Shown here in pieces: positions 11,501 through 25,000 of a DNA stretch of 64,000 nucleotides. The notes beneath the pieces are model-generated. The model worked only from the letters and a program-made list of their open reading frames with translations. It did no database searches and was not told the DNA's origin. This DNA is from Siphonodentalium dalli. Lineage: Eukaryota; Mollusca; Scaphopoda; Gadilida; Siphonodentaliidae. Each line of letters begins with the position of its first letter. Positions within the stretch are counted from its first letter, which is position 1. Position numbers and translations under genes: made by a program. Location: positions 206,484,978 to 206,548,977 of the forward strand of contig CP136066.1 in the NCBI GenBank assembly GCA_032622095.1. The letters are read 5' to 3'.

Positions 11501-13006
11501 ACAATTTGTGTTATATGCACCGATATTTTATTAGAGTTGTCTTCCATGATAGATATGGTATGCACACAGAATATACATGGATTATTGTATCACGATACGA
11601 GACATGCTGACTCACTCTGTGACTAGTTACTATGTAAAAGGATTGTGTATTTAAACCTTTCTATACTAAATAATCATTGATGAGTAGTTCCCAAAGGAAA
11701 TGTTCAGATAAATACGTTCCTACAAACAAGGTTGTTTGTTGAACTTATTATCTGAATATTTCCCACCAATGAATATGAATCCTTTTGCGCTTCTATTTTT
11801 ATTTCGCCTTATGTCATCTGCATTTATATCATGAACATCCCTCCAAATGAATAATAGACCCTTTCAATGTATACTTATCTAACTCAAAGGGAGAATCCAT
11901 TTAGTATAGAAAGGGTTAACACACTGTGCATAGAACATGTTACTCTACAATTTATTCTTTGCAAATATGCTTCAAAACGGTTGAATTCTTAGTTTGGGCT
12001 GGTTTACATTTCCTCAGATAGTAGATCATGCCATGAATCTTTACTATGGCTAACGTCCGTAGAGATCATATTCCACCAGTACAAAACCTGGGAACTTTTT
12101 GAAGTTTTGACAGGGAACCTTATAAAGTCAAAATAATAACACGGGGAATATATTTATTAATGATTATCTGTTCCTTAATAGTGTACTTCACTATATGTGA
12201 AGGTCCCAACTCGAAATTGCATGTTTTTCTGTGACTTTTGTAAGTCGATATCACAATAAACATTGAATTAATTACCCAGGAAAAGTTCCATAATTGTAAG
12301 AAACGCAAAGCAAAATCGCCCACAAAGTCACTTAAATTGTGATATTTCGAGTTGGGACCTTCACCTACAGTGAAGTACATTATTAAGAAAGAGATAATAA
12401 CAAAGAAATATATTCCCTTTGTTATTTTTTCGATTTTATAAGGTTCCCTCTTAAAACTTCAAAAAGTTCCAAGGTTTTGTCCTCCTGGAATATGATCTCT
12501 ACAGGCATTAGCCATAGTAGAGCTTCATGGCATGATCTACTCAGATAGGAGAATATTTCAGCTTCAGAGAATGCCTAACATGTAATAGTCAACAAGAATA
12601 AAATAATTTGTGTATGTACATAAATATGGGAGGACAAATTCAATTTTTATAATTATTAGTGCTTAAGCTCAATTATTTGCGCTTAAGCACAAGTGCAAAT
12701 AATATAATTACGCTTAAGCACAAATAAGCTATTTATGCTTAAGCACAATTATTTGCACTTAAGCGCAAAAAGGGAATTAAAAACCATTACCTAACACACC
12801 ACACATTAGAAGTTCAAACATGGGGAATGAAATGTACATATTTGAGTGCTAAAATGCAAATAACTATTAAAAGTTAATTTGACCCTTTGAGTGCCAGGTC
12901 GATTTTTGTATCAACCCATATACCCTGTGCCAATGCATTCTCGTATATTTGCGAGTCGACCATAGGTCGCCTCGCATATATAAGAGAATGCATTGGCCTA
13001 ACAATT

Positions 13007-13042
<36 letters not shown>

Positions 13043-16000
13043 TATTTTACAATTTTAATAATTTATTCTTATATTCTTTAACAGACTTATTTTGTAGGTT
13101 TAGGGCCGATGAGATCGGCCCCTGGCACTCAAAGGGTTAACCATTTCTTTCTTTTATAGACTCGGTTATAAAAGTATACACTGGAATGGTCTATTATTCA
13201 TCTGGAGGGATGTTCAGGATATATATAAGCAGATGACAGACAATACAAGTACAGAGGGGTTCCTATTAATTTATGGGAAACGTAGTTCCCTTAGGAAATG
13301 TTCAGATATTAACCCTTTACCCAACAAACCGGCCAAAACCGGTCAAATAAAGCTTCAACAGCCTAAAATATCTTCGGTCTGTCTCAATAGAACCATACAA
13401 ATATGGATATCATTGGAACCGGCTCCTTGACCACATTGTGATAGTTACAGTTATGCCCTGTGCCAATGCATTCTCTTATATATGCGAGTCGACCATAGGT
13501 CGCCTCGCATATATAAGAGAATGCATTTACCATTTTTTCTTACATTCTTTAACAATTTTATAATTTTTAATGTGTTAAGCCAATGCATTCTCTTATATAA
13601 TAATAATAATAGAGAACATTTATATAGCGCTTTTCCCAAAAGGCCCAAAGCGCTCGGCCACAACACAAGTTCACGCACAAATATGCAATATACAAGTGGG
13701 TCACGTAATAAACATGTGCAGAACTAAGAGGCATCACTCTCAGGGACGACGTTTCCATAGTAGAATTTGAAAAGTTCCGATTTAAGTAATGTTTTAAAAG
13801 TGTCCATGGTATCGGCTTTCTTTGTGTCGGCCTGTATGGTCGACTCGCATATATAAGAGAATGCATTGGCACAGGGCCCTTCTGTTGGGTAAAGGGTTAA
13901 ATGGGCCTTTTGTTGAACTTATGATGAGAACACTTCCTAAGGGAACTACGAACTAAAGAAAAGGTTAAATTTTCCAGCCATTCAAATTCCAGACTCATGG
14001 CAACTTACTATTAATTACTTGTTCATGATTTGGTGACTGATATAACATCATGACAACTTACTATTAATATCATGTTCCCCAATCAGTGATTCCAGATTCA
14101 TGGCAACTTAATATTAATAACTTGTTCAATATTCGGTGACTGATATACCATCATGATCACTTACTATTAATAACTTGTTCACCATTTGGGGACTCCAGTA
14201 TAGCATCTTGCCTCTGGAGCGTTGAGGGCAGTTCATTGAGCCGTAAAGACATTGTTTTTTTGAATGGTGACGATCCTTCATGTAGCTTCTCAAAACCTCT
14301 AAATGAGCCTTGTCTCATGAGTAGTGAATCTGTGGCTTTCGGTCGCTGTACAGCGTAAGGGTTATATACATTCTTGACTGGAACAGGTTCTGCAAGCACA
14401 ATTAAAACATTTCTTAAAAGTGTTAATAGGGCCCCGGCAAATGTCAAATCAACTTGGCACTGTGGTTAACAACCAATACTGACAGCATTTAAAGAATTCA
14501 GGAGTTCTCAAGAGTAAATTCACTTCAGTACATGATAACTCTTAATTAAATATCATCGGATTCATTGGATAAAATAAAAACAAGAGATTCATGAGTGGAA
14601 ACCTTGATTCAAATTTGGTTTAAATTGGATTACAGTTATAAAAGTAATCAGGCTTATGTTGCGATTTAGACAGCCGTAAACAATCCAAGATGCATAACTC
14701 CTGAAAAAACATTCAGGCAAGACTAATATTCGAACTCATGAGATATAAATAAGAAGAAGCCATGATTCCAATTTGGTCCAAATCGAGTTTGTTATTGTGA
14801 ATTCGCCCGGATTTAGTTTGTTATCGCGAATCCGTCTGGATTGAGTCTGTTATCGCGAATCCGTCGCAACATGGATAAAGCCTGAGTTTAGTGTGCCTGT
14901 CATTTGCAGAATGAGGTCCCCAGAGGGTGAATTTAGTTAAGCTATCACGCATAGCAGGCTAGCATCACTAAATTTGGTGATGCTAGCCATCAATGCGGAA
15001 TAGCATCACTAAATTCACCCTATGGGGACCTCATTCTGCAAATGACAGACACACTAAACTCATGACATCCCAGTTTTGAGTATGAAACCTACCTACCACC
15101 AGTGCCACCTAATTATTACAAGTTTATTGTGCCTGTCATTTGCAGAATGAGGTCCCCAGAGGGTGAATTTAGTTATACTATACCGCATAGCGGGTTGGCA
15201 TCACTAAATTCACCCTCTAGGGACCTCATTCTGCTGAGGCCTCATCTTCTCTGAAAAGTTTCTTTATTATCAAATTTCTATAGAAACTTCTTCCCATAGA
15301 TTCTATTTCTTTTTTGGTTTAGTTTTTCTTTATCCCCAAAATTGGCAGACGACACATTACACAATCGAGGTTCCCAATGGGTGTACATCACAATATTCAC
15401 CATTTGGGAACTTCAATCTGAGTCTATGTCTCCCAAAGCAGATGAGGCCTAAGCAGAATGAGGTCCCCAGAGAGTGAATTTGGTGATGCTAGCCTGCTAT
15501 GCAGGACAGCGTCACTAAATTCACCGTCTGGGGACCTCATTCTGTAAATGAGTAAGAAACCTACCTGCCACCAGTGCACTTTGGGGATCAACAATCCTCT
15601 CTGTAAGTGTTGTCTGTCGAAATGATCCCGTTCTTGTGAAACTGGTTTTATCCTGACTAAATGTTACCGTCACGCCAGTTTCTTTATCACGTTTCTGCTT
15701 CCGCTCCAGACAAATAGCGAAAGCGCAGCCCACTGCATGACTCAGTCTCTCCCCCTGTAATTATATAAAATAGATCATGTGATACACAGCAAATATAGGA
15801 ATTGCGAGGCTTTTTCAACTTTTTTTAGAATAGTTCGACGTAGGCCCGTTCAATTAGAAATATTTTCATTATATAGTCTTATAATCAGAACTTTCTTGTA
15901 AATAGGTGATAAAGAACATTTAGGAACAAGGATTGCCCACAGGCCCCTGGGAAAAATTACTAAAATACCAATATAGACTATACCAGTCGTATAGTCTATA

Positions 16001-19000
16001 TTGTTATTTTAGTAATTTTCCTCAGGGGTCTGTGGGATTGCCATGATCAAACATCAGTGTAATATGAATCCATGCTGATACATATAGAAAGAACCAATAT
16101 ATTAAGCTTATATGTGTATTTGAAATAAAAAACATGATGAAATAAATACTACGATTTAAGCCATTAAAATAAAATATCTATGTTCTTAGGCAATAGATCT
16201 CAAATTTTGAGATGAGGGATGCAGGCTATTTATTTTTATTTATTCCCCCAAAATCTGAAGAAAAAAATATACTCCATAATAAATAAAACATACTCCACAA
16301 ACAAATACAAATTTATTCAAATGCAATATTTCATAACAGAAAATATTGGGAAAAATGTTTGCTGAGGGTTTTAACCCTTTACCCAACAGAAGGGCCCTGT
16401 GCCAATGCATTCTCTTATATATGCGAGTCGACCATAGGTCGCCTCGCATATATAAGAGAATGCATTGGCTTAACACATTAAAAATTATAAAATTGTTAAA
16501 GAATGTAAGAAAAAATGGTAAAAAAAGATTTTGTTTAGGCCAATGCATTCTCTTATATATGCGAGGCGACCTATGGTCGACTCGCATATATAAGAGAATG
16601 CATTGGCACAGGGCATAACTGTAACTATCACAATGTGGTCAAGGAGCCGGTTCCAATGATATCCATATGTGTATGGTTCTATTGAGACAGACCGAAGATA
16701 TTTTAGGCTGTTGAAGCTTTATTTGGCCGGTTGTGGCCGGTTTGTTGGGTAAAGGGTTAAGAAGAACATATCCAATCTATGCAGGGTGTGCTGAAGGATT
16801 CACATTTGAAATCCAAGATGGCTGTTGCTTTTTTTTATTTTGGGAATATAGGGAGGCTCCCATCTTGAGGTCACACGAAGATCCATACGATTTTTGGTGA
16901 TGATTGGATGAGAAATGTGACCTGTAGTTGGAAATTCCAAGTTGGACATCTCACCCACAAAGGAGACCCTCTAGCTACATGTATGTCCCAGCCAGGGGCC
17001 AGCCTAGAGGTTTCAAATCGGAGAAGTCACTTCTCCCTGTTTGGTTATTATGGAGAAGTTGATTGGTATTATATGGAGAAGTAAAACTGGCTGAAGTTAA
17101 ATTTACGGTAGATGCCAACATCACCCTTCTACAATCCAATAATTATTATGCAACACAATCACCCATTTTTAAACCATTATAGTGAGTAAGAACCCCATTA
17201 TATTAAATAAATATGCTTTTAACATGCTTTTGGGAAATATGCATAATTGTTTATGAGAGAGAAATCACTTCTCCCTGGGACAATGCTAAAAAGAAGTGAC
17301 ACATTTTATGGAAAAGATGTCTCCCAAGTCGCCCTCTAGTCTGATCCTCTCCCACATCACCCTCCAGGCTGGTCCCAGCCCTGTTACATCCCTATCCTTC
17401 CAATATAGTCTGGGCCCTGATTACTAGTGACTTGAGGGAGAAATATATTAGAAAACAGAGCAGCCAGACTGTGACAAAGCCGAAGACCGGATAAGCGTAA
17501 AACTGTCACTCAAGAGATGTAAATATTGATCAAAAGTATTGATCAGAATTGAACTGGGAAGGAAAGGCGAGCCTTCTGGCTGCATGAGCCAATGACCAAT
17601 TATCTGCTAAACGCTTTGTTACATAAAGATTAAACACATAAGTCACCAATGAATATATTGCTCAAATCCACAGCAGGACTGAAAATATGGTGCCTGTCAT
17701 GTGCCGAATGAGGTCCCCAGAGGGTGAATTTAGTGACGCTATCCTGAGGACCTCATTCTGGTTAGCAGATTAGGCTTCATCTGGACAGATTTCTTTATTA
17801 TCATATTTCCATAGAAACTTCTTCACACAGATTCTATTTTTTAATTTACTTTCTCTATGTCCCCAAATTGACAGAGGACACATTGCATAATTGAGGTTCC
17901 CAATGGGTGTACATCACAATATTCACCATTTGAGAACTTCAATATCAGTCTGTCTCCCATAGCAGATGAGGCCATGCAGAATGAGGTCCCAAGATGGTGA
18001 ATTTGGTTATTCTAGCCCGCTATGAGGGGTAGCATCACTAAATTCACCCTCTGGGGACCTCATTCTGCAAATGTCAGGCACACTAAACTCAGGTTTGCTC
18101 CATATGTTTAAGTAACTAAATACATTAAAGCAGCCAACCATGTTCAAGGTCACAATAAGAATATTCCAATCTCACTAAAGGTCACAAGGTCCTGCTGAAT
18201 TGCTATGACGTTGGTAGTGCAAATTGATGCTGTTAACCCTTCCATGACTGGAGCTTCCTGAAATTTTGCGAAAACCCTGTGCCAATGCATTCTCTTATAT
18301 ATACGACTCAGGCTTAGGGAGCCTCGCATATGTAAGAGAATACATTGGCCTAACAATATTTACATTGACCTTGTAAGCCAGTGCATTCTCTTATATATGT
18401 GAGGCTCCCTATGAGAGACTCGCATATATAAGAGAATGGGCACATGATCGTTTATATTGAACTAGCTCCCAACATGAAAGGGTTAATAAAAAATAATTTT
18501 TCTAGAAGTTGTCATTTACGCAGTGTTTGGCTGATATGAAGAATTCAAAGAAAACCATTATCTGAATGAAACATTCAAGAACCGTTATACTTAAAAATAT
18601 TTCAAAAATAGCTGCCCTGGTGCTTGCAAAATGACACTATTAAGATATTTTATAACATACATACTTTTGAATGTATTATGAACATAACGGCTTTTCCTTG
18701 ATTCGTTCATATTAGCCAAACACCATGAAAATTAGCATCAGTTCAGCCTACCAACATCGTAACAAATTTGCAGGACCCACTATCATCATAGCAAAACAGT
18801 AGGACCACTTAAACCAGAGGTGAATCTGGAAGTCTCTCAGTGACAGGCAAGTCTGCAAATAGTGTGTCTGTCATTTGCAGAATGAGGTCCCCAGAGGGTG
18901 AGTTTAGTGATTCTACTCCACACAATGGGCTACCATTGCAAACTTCATCCTCTGAGAACCTCATTCTGCTTAGGTCTCATTTTCAGGGAAGTATCTATAG

Positions 19001-22000
19001 TCTTAAATTAACATTGTTTTTAGTGGAAGCTTCTATATCCCATAATGCAGAAGATAAATTGAATAATTAAGATGACTAATGGGTGAACATCACCAACTTC
19101 AACTGGGGAACATTATTTGCAACCCCCCCCCCCCTCGGCTGTAACTCAAGCTTTCTAACTGTTAGAAACTTCTAATCTAACACCCCCCCCCCCCCCCCCC
19201 CCCCCCGGCTATCATTGTAATTGTCCAACTGATTGCAATTTCGATACAAAAATAATAAGAGAATATTTAACTTTTGGCTTAAAAACAACAAACAAGATAT
19301 GAAATATCAAAATATCTGAAAAATCAAGCTCTGTTTGGTCTGAAATTGTTGTCAGGCACGAACTTTCCAAGTGTTGAACATTTTAACCAAAGTTGGGGGG
19401 GGGGGGGGGGGTGAACAATGATCCAACACGACCACTGTTGCCACGTCTCTGGCAACAGCAGATGCTACTGAAAAATGGGATGGGAATATAGATATTTTAG
19501 TAGAATGTATTTCAGGATTCACATAAATTTTTATAAAACCTATTTTTCTCTATTTTATTTAGAATCTAGTGCAATAAAATAGTAAGTTTAGAACAAGAAC
19601 ACCACATAAAGACACCATATTGTCTGATGTCATTATCAGCCATATTTGGTAGTCAGTTGGTCATCTACATGTACAGAAATGCCCTAAATAATCGACTCAT
19701 TAACCACAGCAGAATTATGGGTAATTTTTCAGGATGATTGGCAACAAGCCATATTTCCGACTAAATCCTGAAAAATTATCCATAATTCTGCTGCGGTTAA
19801 GGAGTCGATTATTTAGGGCATTACTGTTTGTTAATTTTTATATCTGTGCATACTTTCAGTGTTATATAAGCGAGATCACCGAGTCGCTGCCATATTTGAT
19901 TTATCCAGCTCCTTTCTTTGGTTTCAGAGATTCATTCAGCCCGGTTCCATGGTTTTAGTGCTACAGGTCAAAATTCTGGAGTAGCATTTCAATATATGGA
20001 GCTTTTGAATATTCATGACTTCAATATATGGAAATGCTACTCCAGAACTTTGACCTGTAGCACTAAAAACACGGAACCAGGCCTGTGGATCCAATTTAGC
20101 CGCGAGTTAGTGACAGGGCATATTGCCTGTGTTCGAACAACTGTTTTATTATCAAAACATAATACATGTATACTGAATATTTGAAATTCATCAATGGTTA
20201 TAACACTGGTTTTCAATTTACAGTAATGCCCTAAATAATTGACTCCTCAACGACAGCAGAATTATGGGTCATTTTTCAGGATATAGTCGGAAATATGGCT
20301 TGTTGCCATTCATTGGAAAGCTCTCACAGAGCTTTCCGATGAATGGCAATAAGCCATATTTCCGTAACCACAGCAGAATTATGGGTCATTTTTCAGGATT
20401 TAGTAGGAAATATGGCTTGTTACTATTCATCGGAAAGCTCTCACTGAGAGCCATATTTCCGACTAAATCCTGAAAAATTACCCATAATTCTGCTTTGGTT
20501 AAAGAGTCGATTATTTAGGGCATTACTGTACTGACAAACCAAGTCATGCAACAACACATGGGGCATTAGTGGCAACTACAAAGCACAATGAAACCATTAA
20601 CAATTAACAATTAACATGTGTCATGCACAGTGTCTAATTTGATATAAAGGGTCCCAATTGTTATAATAGGATTATTGGAAAAAATTATATTGATCATCAA
20701 TCTTAATTTTAGTTTTGTTTTTTGCCAAGAAAATCAATCTCCATATTCAAATTTATTAATGCCAGAAATTATATCCTAGTATGCTATCTATACAAATTTA
20801 TGACCATGTAAAGACTTCTTAACACATGATTGAATTTTTAAATTATGATCTAAAATTTCTCTTTTTGATTTGTATCAGATCTATGACTGAGTATGAAAAT
20901 ACCAATTTAAGTTTTTGAATTCTAATACTAATTCGTGAGTCTGAGTACTAAATACTCAAAACCATAATGACTAATGACGAACAGAGTATAGGTAAGGCGG
21001 TCAGGGTGCTTATAGTGCATGAATAGAAGGTTGGGGGTCAAGGGGTTAAAGGGGACCCAAGGCACTCACAGTGGGTAAATGTGCAAAACAACTATCACCG
21101 ACAAGTACATGAAAACATAGATTGAAATGTTTTTATTTAAATAAAAGGTCAGCCAACCACAGTGTCCCCCAACAATGTGACAAGTCGATGCAGCTTTGTT
21201 AAAGAAATTTTTAAAAATGTCAAAAATGGTTAATAACTCCATCAAATTTTTTTTTTTCCGTCATCTATATACATGTTGCACATCTTCAATATATGGGCAA
21301 CAATATTCGAAATTTTCAAATCTCTGGGATGAAATCTGTAGGAGGAGATGACTACACCATGAAGGTACTCAAAAGTGTGATGGACGGACGAACGGACGGA
21401 CGGACAGACGGATCCCATCTCTATAGTCCCCCGAAAATAAAATTTTCGGGGGACAATAATTATTATTTACTTTCAAATCATATTTCACAAGTCAAAACCA
21501 TTGTTTGTGTGAATTTAACATTAATGTTATAGTAGAATTTCCAATAAAAGTCCAATTGGTCCAATAAGATTAACAAAATAGCTATTTGTATTACTGAAAT
21601 CTGGATTTATCGGAAATTATGTTGTTGTTGTCGTAATTGTGACCCAGAAGAGATAGACCATCTTTAACATCTCTACAAATGTTTAATGGATCATAACCAT
21701 TCAGTTATAAAAGTATACATTGGAATGGTCTATTATTCATTTTGAGGGGTGTTCAGGTAAGAAAGGCAGATGGCAGACAGAAAAACATATAATACAAGAG
21801 CAGAAGGATTCACATTCATTGGTGGGAAATGTTCATATAATAAGTTCAACATTTGTTGAACTTATTACCTGAACACACTTCTAAAGGGAAACTACTCCTA
21901 AGAGAACTACAGTAATGCTCTAAATAATAGACTCCTTAACCACAGCAGAATTATGGGTAATTTTTCAGGATTTAGACGGAAATATGGCTTGTTGCCATTC

Positions 22001-25000
22001 ATTGGAAAGCTCTCACCGAGAGCATTCCGATGAATGGCAACAAGCCATATTTCCGACCAAATCCTGAAAAATTACCCATAATTCTGCTGTGGTTAAGGAG
22101 TGGATTATTTAGAGCATTACTGTACATGCCAATTAATATTTAGTACAGAGAGGGCTAAGAGGGACACAGATTTTTTTTAGTAAATTAGTATAAAGTTACT
22201 GACACTCACGGATTCCTTGACCGCTAAGAAACCATGACACATCCACCGCCTAGTCGTCCCATCCCGACATATGTATGCAAAACCTTTCTCATGGTTGCGG
22301 TCAGGAGCGCAGAATGACACTTTCTCAATAGTTTGGTCAACAATCATACTCTGAAAAAGAACAATCAGTAACGCTGTAGCGGCACATACCAACTCTGGTT
22401 CACATCAAATAATCCAAACTGGAGTTATCTGTTGGAAACCGAAATGTTATGAAATCAGTCAAATTCTTAGTCGAAATAGGGCCTTAAGTCATGTAAAAAA
22501 AATATTGGATGCAATCAATATTCGAACTGGCCTGTATTGTTCGCTAGGAAATACACATACCAACTTTGGTTCAGATTAAATAATCCACACTGGAGTTTGG
22601 TCAGAAACTCAAATTTAAAGTCCCAAAAATAATGTTCATCAATGGTAACATATACTACTCCAGAGAGCTAGCATATTGGATAACATTGTATGGGAGGTAA
22701 CTCTACCATCGTAATTTTGGTGATATGATTAGTGTCTATGTGAGATAATTACTATTTTGCCATTTTTTTATCCACTTTTCAGAGATTCTTTTAAAATTAT
22801 ATCATTGGCAGTTGGTTTGTTATGTAAATGGTATAGACCAATTAGATTACAGCTTCAACTTTGAAATTCCCTGAAGGTCTGTGGCCTCACTGATCTCAAT
22901 GAGCTGAAAATAGGTTGAATCACAAAATTACAGTAATGCCTTAAATAATCGACTCCTTACCCACAGCAGAATTATGGGGTAATTTTTCAGGATTTAGTCA
23001 GAAATATGGCTTGTTGCCATTCATCGAAAAACTCTCACTGAGAATTTTCCGATAAATGGCAACAAGCCATATTTCCGACTAAATCCTGAAAAATTACCCA
23101 TAATTCTGCTGTCGATTATTTAGAGCATTACTGTTGGTTGAATCACTGTATTACTAACCTTACTGATTTCATCGACCACCCTCAGAGCACTACCAGACAC
23201 ATACAAAATTGCTCGCTGATATTTTCCTTTGGCATTCTGTAAATATTAAAACAAATTGAATTCGTCATACTGATCTCACCTTCGTTTATATATGTAAATA
23301 TGAAACATGAAACAATTCTCTCAAGAGCTTTTGGTGACGATAGTCCATATATGATGTAAATATCTATTTAAAAAAATACAAGATGGCTGCCGGCGACCAT
23401 GTTTTTCAATGAAAATTGTTCAAATTCAATAGCTCCCATCTATAGGTGATAGTAAATGTCTGCAATTTTAAAAACATTTCTCCACTAAATGTGGGTTGCA
23501 GAGTGTGCCGTGGATTTAAATGTAAAATCCAGGATAGCTGCCGGCGGCCAATTTTTTAACTAACTTTGAAAAATATGGCGGTTTCAATCTAGAGACCACC
23601 CTGAATATCCATATAACATTTTTTGACTATCGGATGAAGCCTGTAGGGAATGCCAAAGTATTTAATCATGTCAAGCATAAAATCAATTTTCATGCTGCCC
23701 CATAACTCAACAAATACTGAATGGACAAAACCGGTTTTATTTATATATCCCTTCTCCCTTGGTCGTTCATCAGCATACCAAAGATCATTTAAATCCAAAG
23801 TCGGACAAACTGACGGACGGATGGCTAAACGGAACCACAAATGGACAGAATCCATTTCTATATCCCCTGCCAAACTTTGTTTGCAGGGGATAATTAAAGC
23901 CATATATTTTGTTCAAGATCCAAGTTATATTATACTAGCCGATGAGCCCGACGTTGTCCGGGCTATTCAAAAACCAAATTTCAAGTCGATAGCTCCACCC
24001 GTTGCCGAGATCTCGTCTGCGCATGCGCGAAGCTGGCGTCGCACGGCGACCCGATAAAATTCGTATCCGGGGCAAGATACATTCACATACCAAATTTCAA
24101 GTCGATAGCTCCACCCGTTTCCGAGATCTTGTCTGCGCATGAGCGAAGCGGGCGCCGCACGGGCTCGCCAATACGACAACGTTCACCGCCTGGTCAAACT
24201 ACACACACGTACCAAGTTTCGTCCCGATCGGTCGAGAATCGTAGATTTGTATAAATGACAGACAGACAGACAGACAGACAAACAAACAAACATACATACA
24301 GACAGAGGTCTTCAAAATATATATGAGATATTGTCTACGCCTTAATATGATTTCCAGGGAGGGGGGCTTAACCTCAACCTTTAAACCTGAGATATCAACG
24401 AGAAACCTGAGGAATATTGCAATTAAACATTGATGATCTTGTCACATACTGAGAGACCACAACTTAAAGATGGTCTATCTCTGCCGGGCCATAATTTCAT
24501 CAATGCCCTAAGTATATGACCCTTTAACCACAGCAGAATTATAGGAAATATTTCAGGATTTAGTCAGAAATATGGCTTGCTCCATTCATCTGAAAGTTCT
24601 CGGCGAATGGCAACAAGCCATATTTCCAACTAAATCCTGAAAAATTTCCCATAATTCTGCTGTGGTTTAGGGGTCGATTATTTAGGACAGTACTGTACAA
24701 CAACAAAAGTTTCATAAAAATCTGATTTCAAGACTGCAAATAGCTATATTGTGAATAAAATACAAATAAAACTGAAGATTGTGTATATTATTTGTCTATA
24801 AAGGAATAATAAAGCGGTTTATTTGGATCTTAGAGCTCTTTACATCAATGCATCACATTATTATAATCAATAAATTTGAAAAATGATCAAGGAAATATGG
24901 GTTGATACACAAATCGGACTTGGCACTGAAAGGGTTAAGAACAGTTAGACTGACATAATCTACTTACAACTTTGAGTGTTTTCACAGCCTCTTCACATAT

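Larger units (their letters stand above)
13137..13967. mobile_element. Family H copy 4, split by a family B element
   Basis: The H blocks CGGTTATAAAAGTATACACT, GGTCTATTATTCATCTGGAG and GTAGTTCCCTTAGGAAATG run to 13308 and resume after 13900 with GTTGAACTTATGATGAGAAC, ending AAAGGTTAA at 13967. Its left end shares the TTAA of the family G element before it. Confidence 0.75.

Noticed and set aside
14157-14447. Reading the numb frame through to the stop after INSK
   Set aside because: A strong GTAAGT donor inside that tail gives the phase required by exon 9, and the acceptor upstream of AEPVPV removes the N-terminal part of the frame.
16240-16618. Frames containing [21 protein letters not shown], seen at many places
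   Set aside because: The peptide is a translation of the shared MITE hairpin core and is palindromic at DNA level, so it appears on both strands at each copy.
19183-19411. C and G homopolymer runs as functional quadruplex sites
   Set aside because: They belong to a dispersed repeat also seen near 57.5 and 59.1 kb, and run lengths are unreliable in assemblies.
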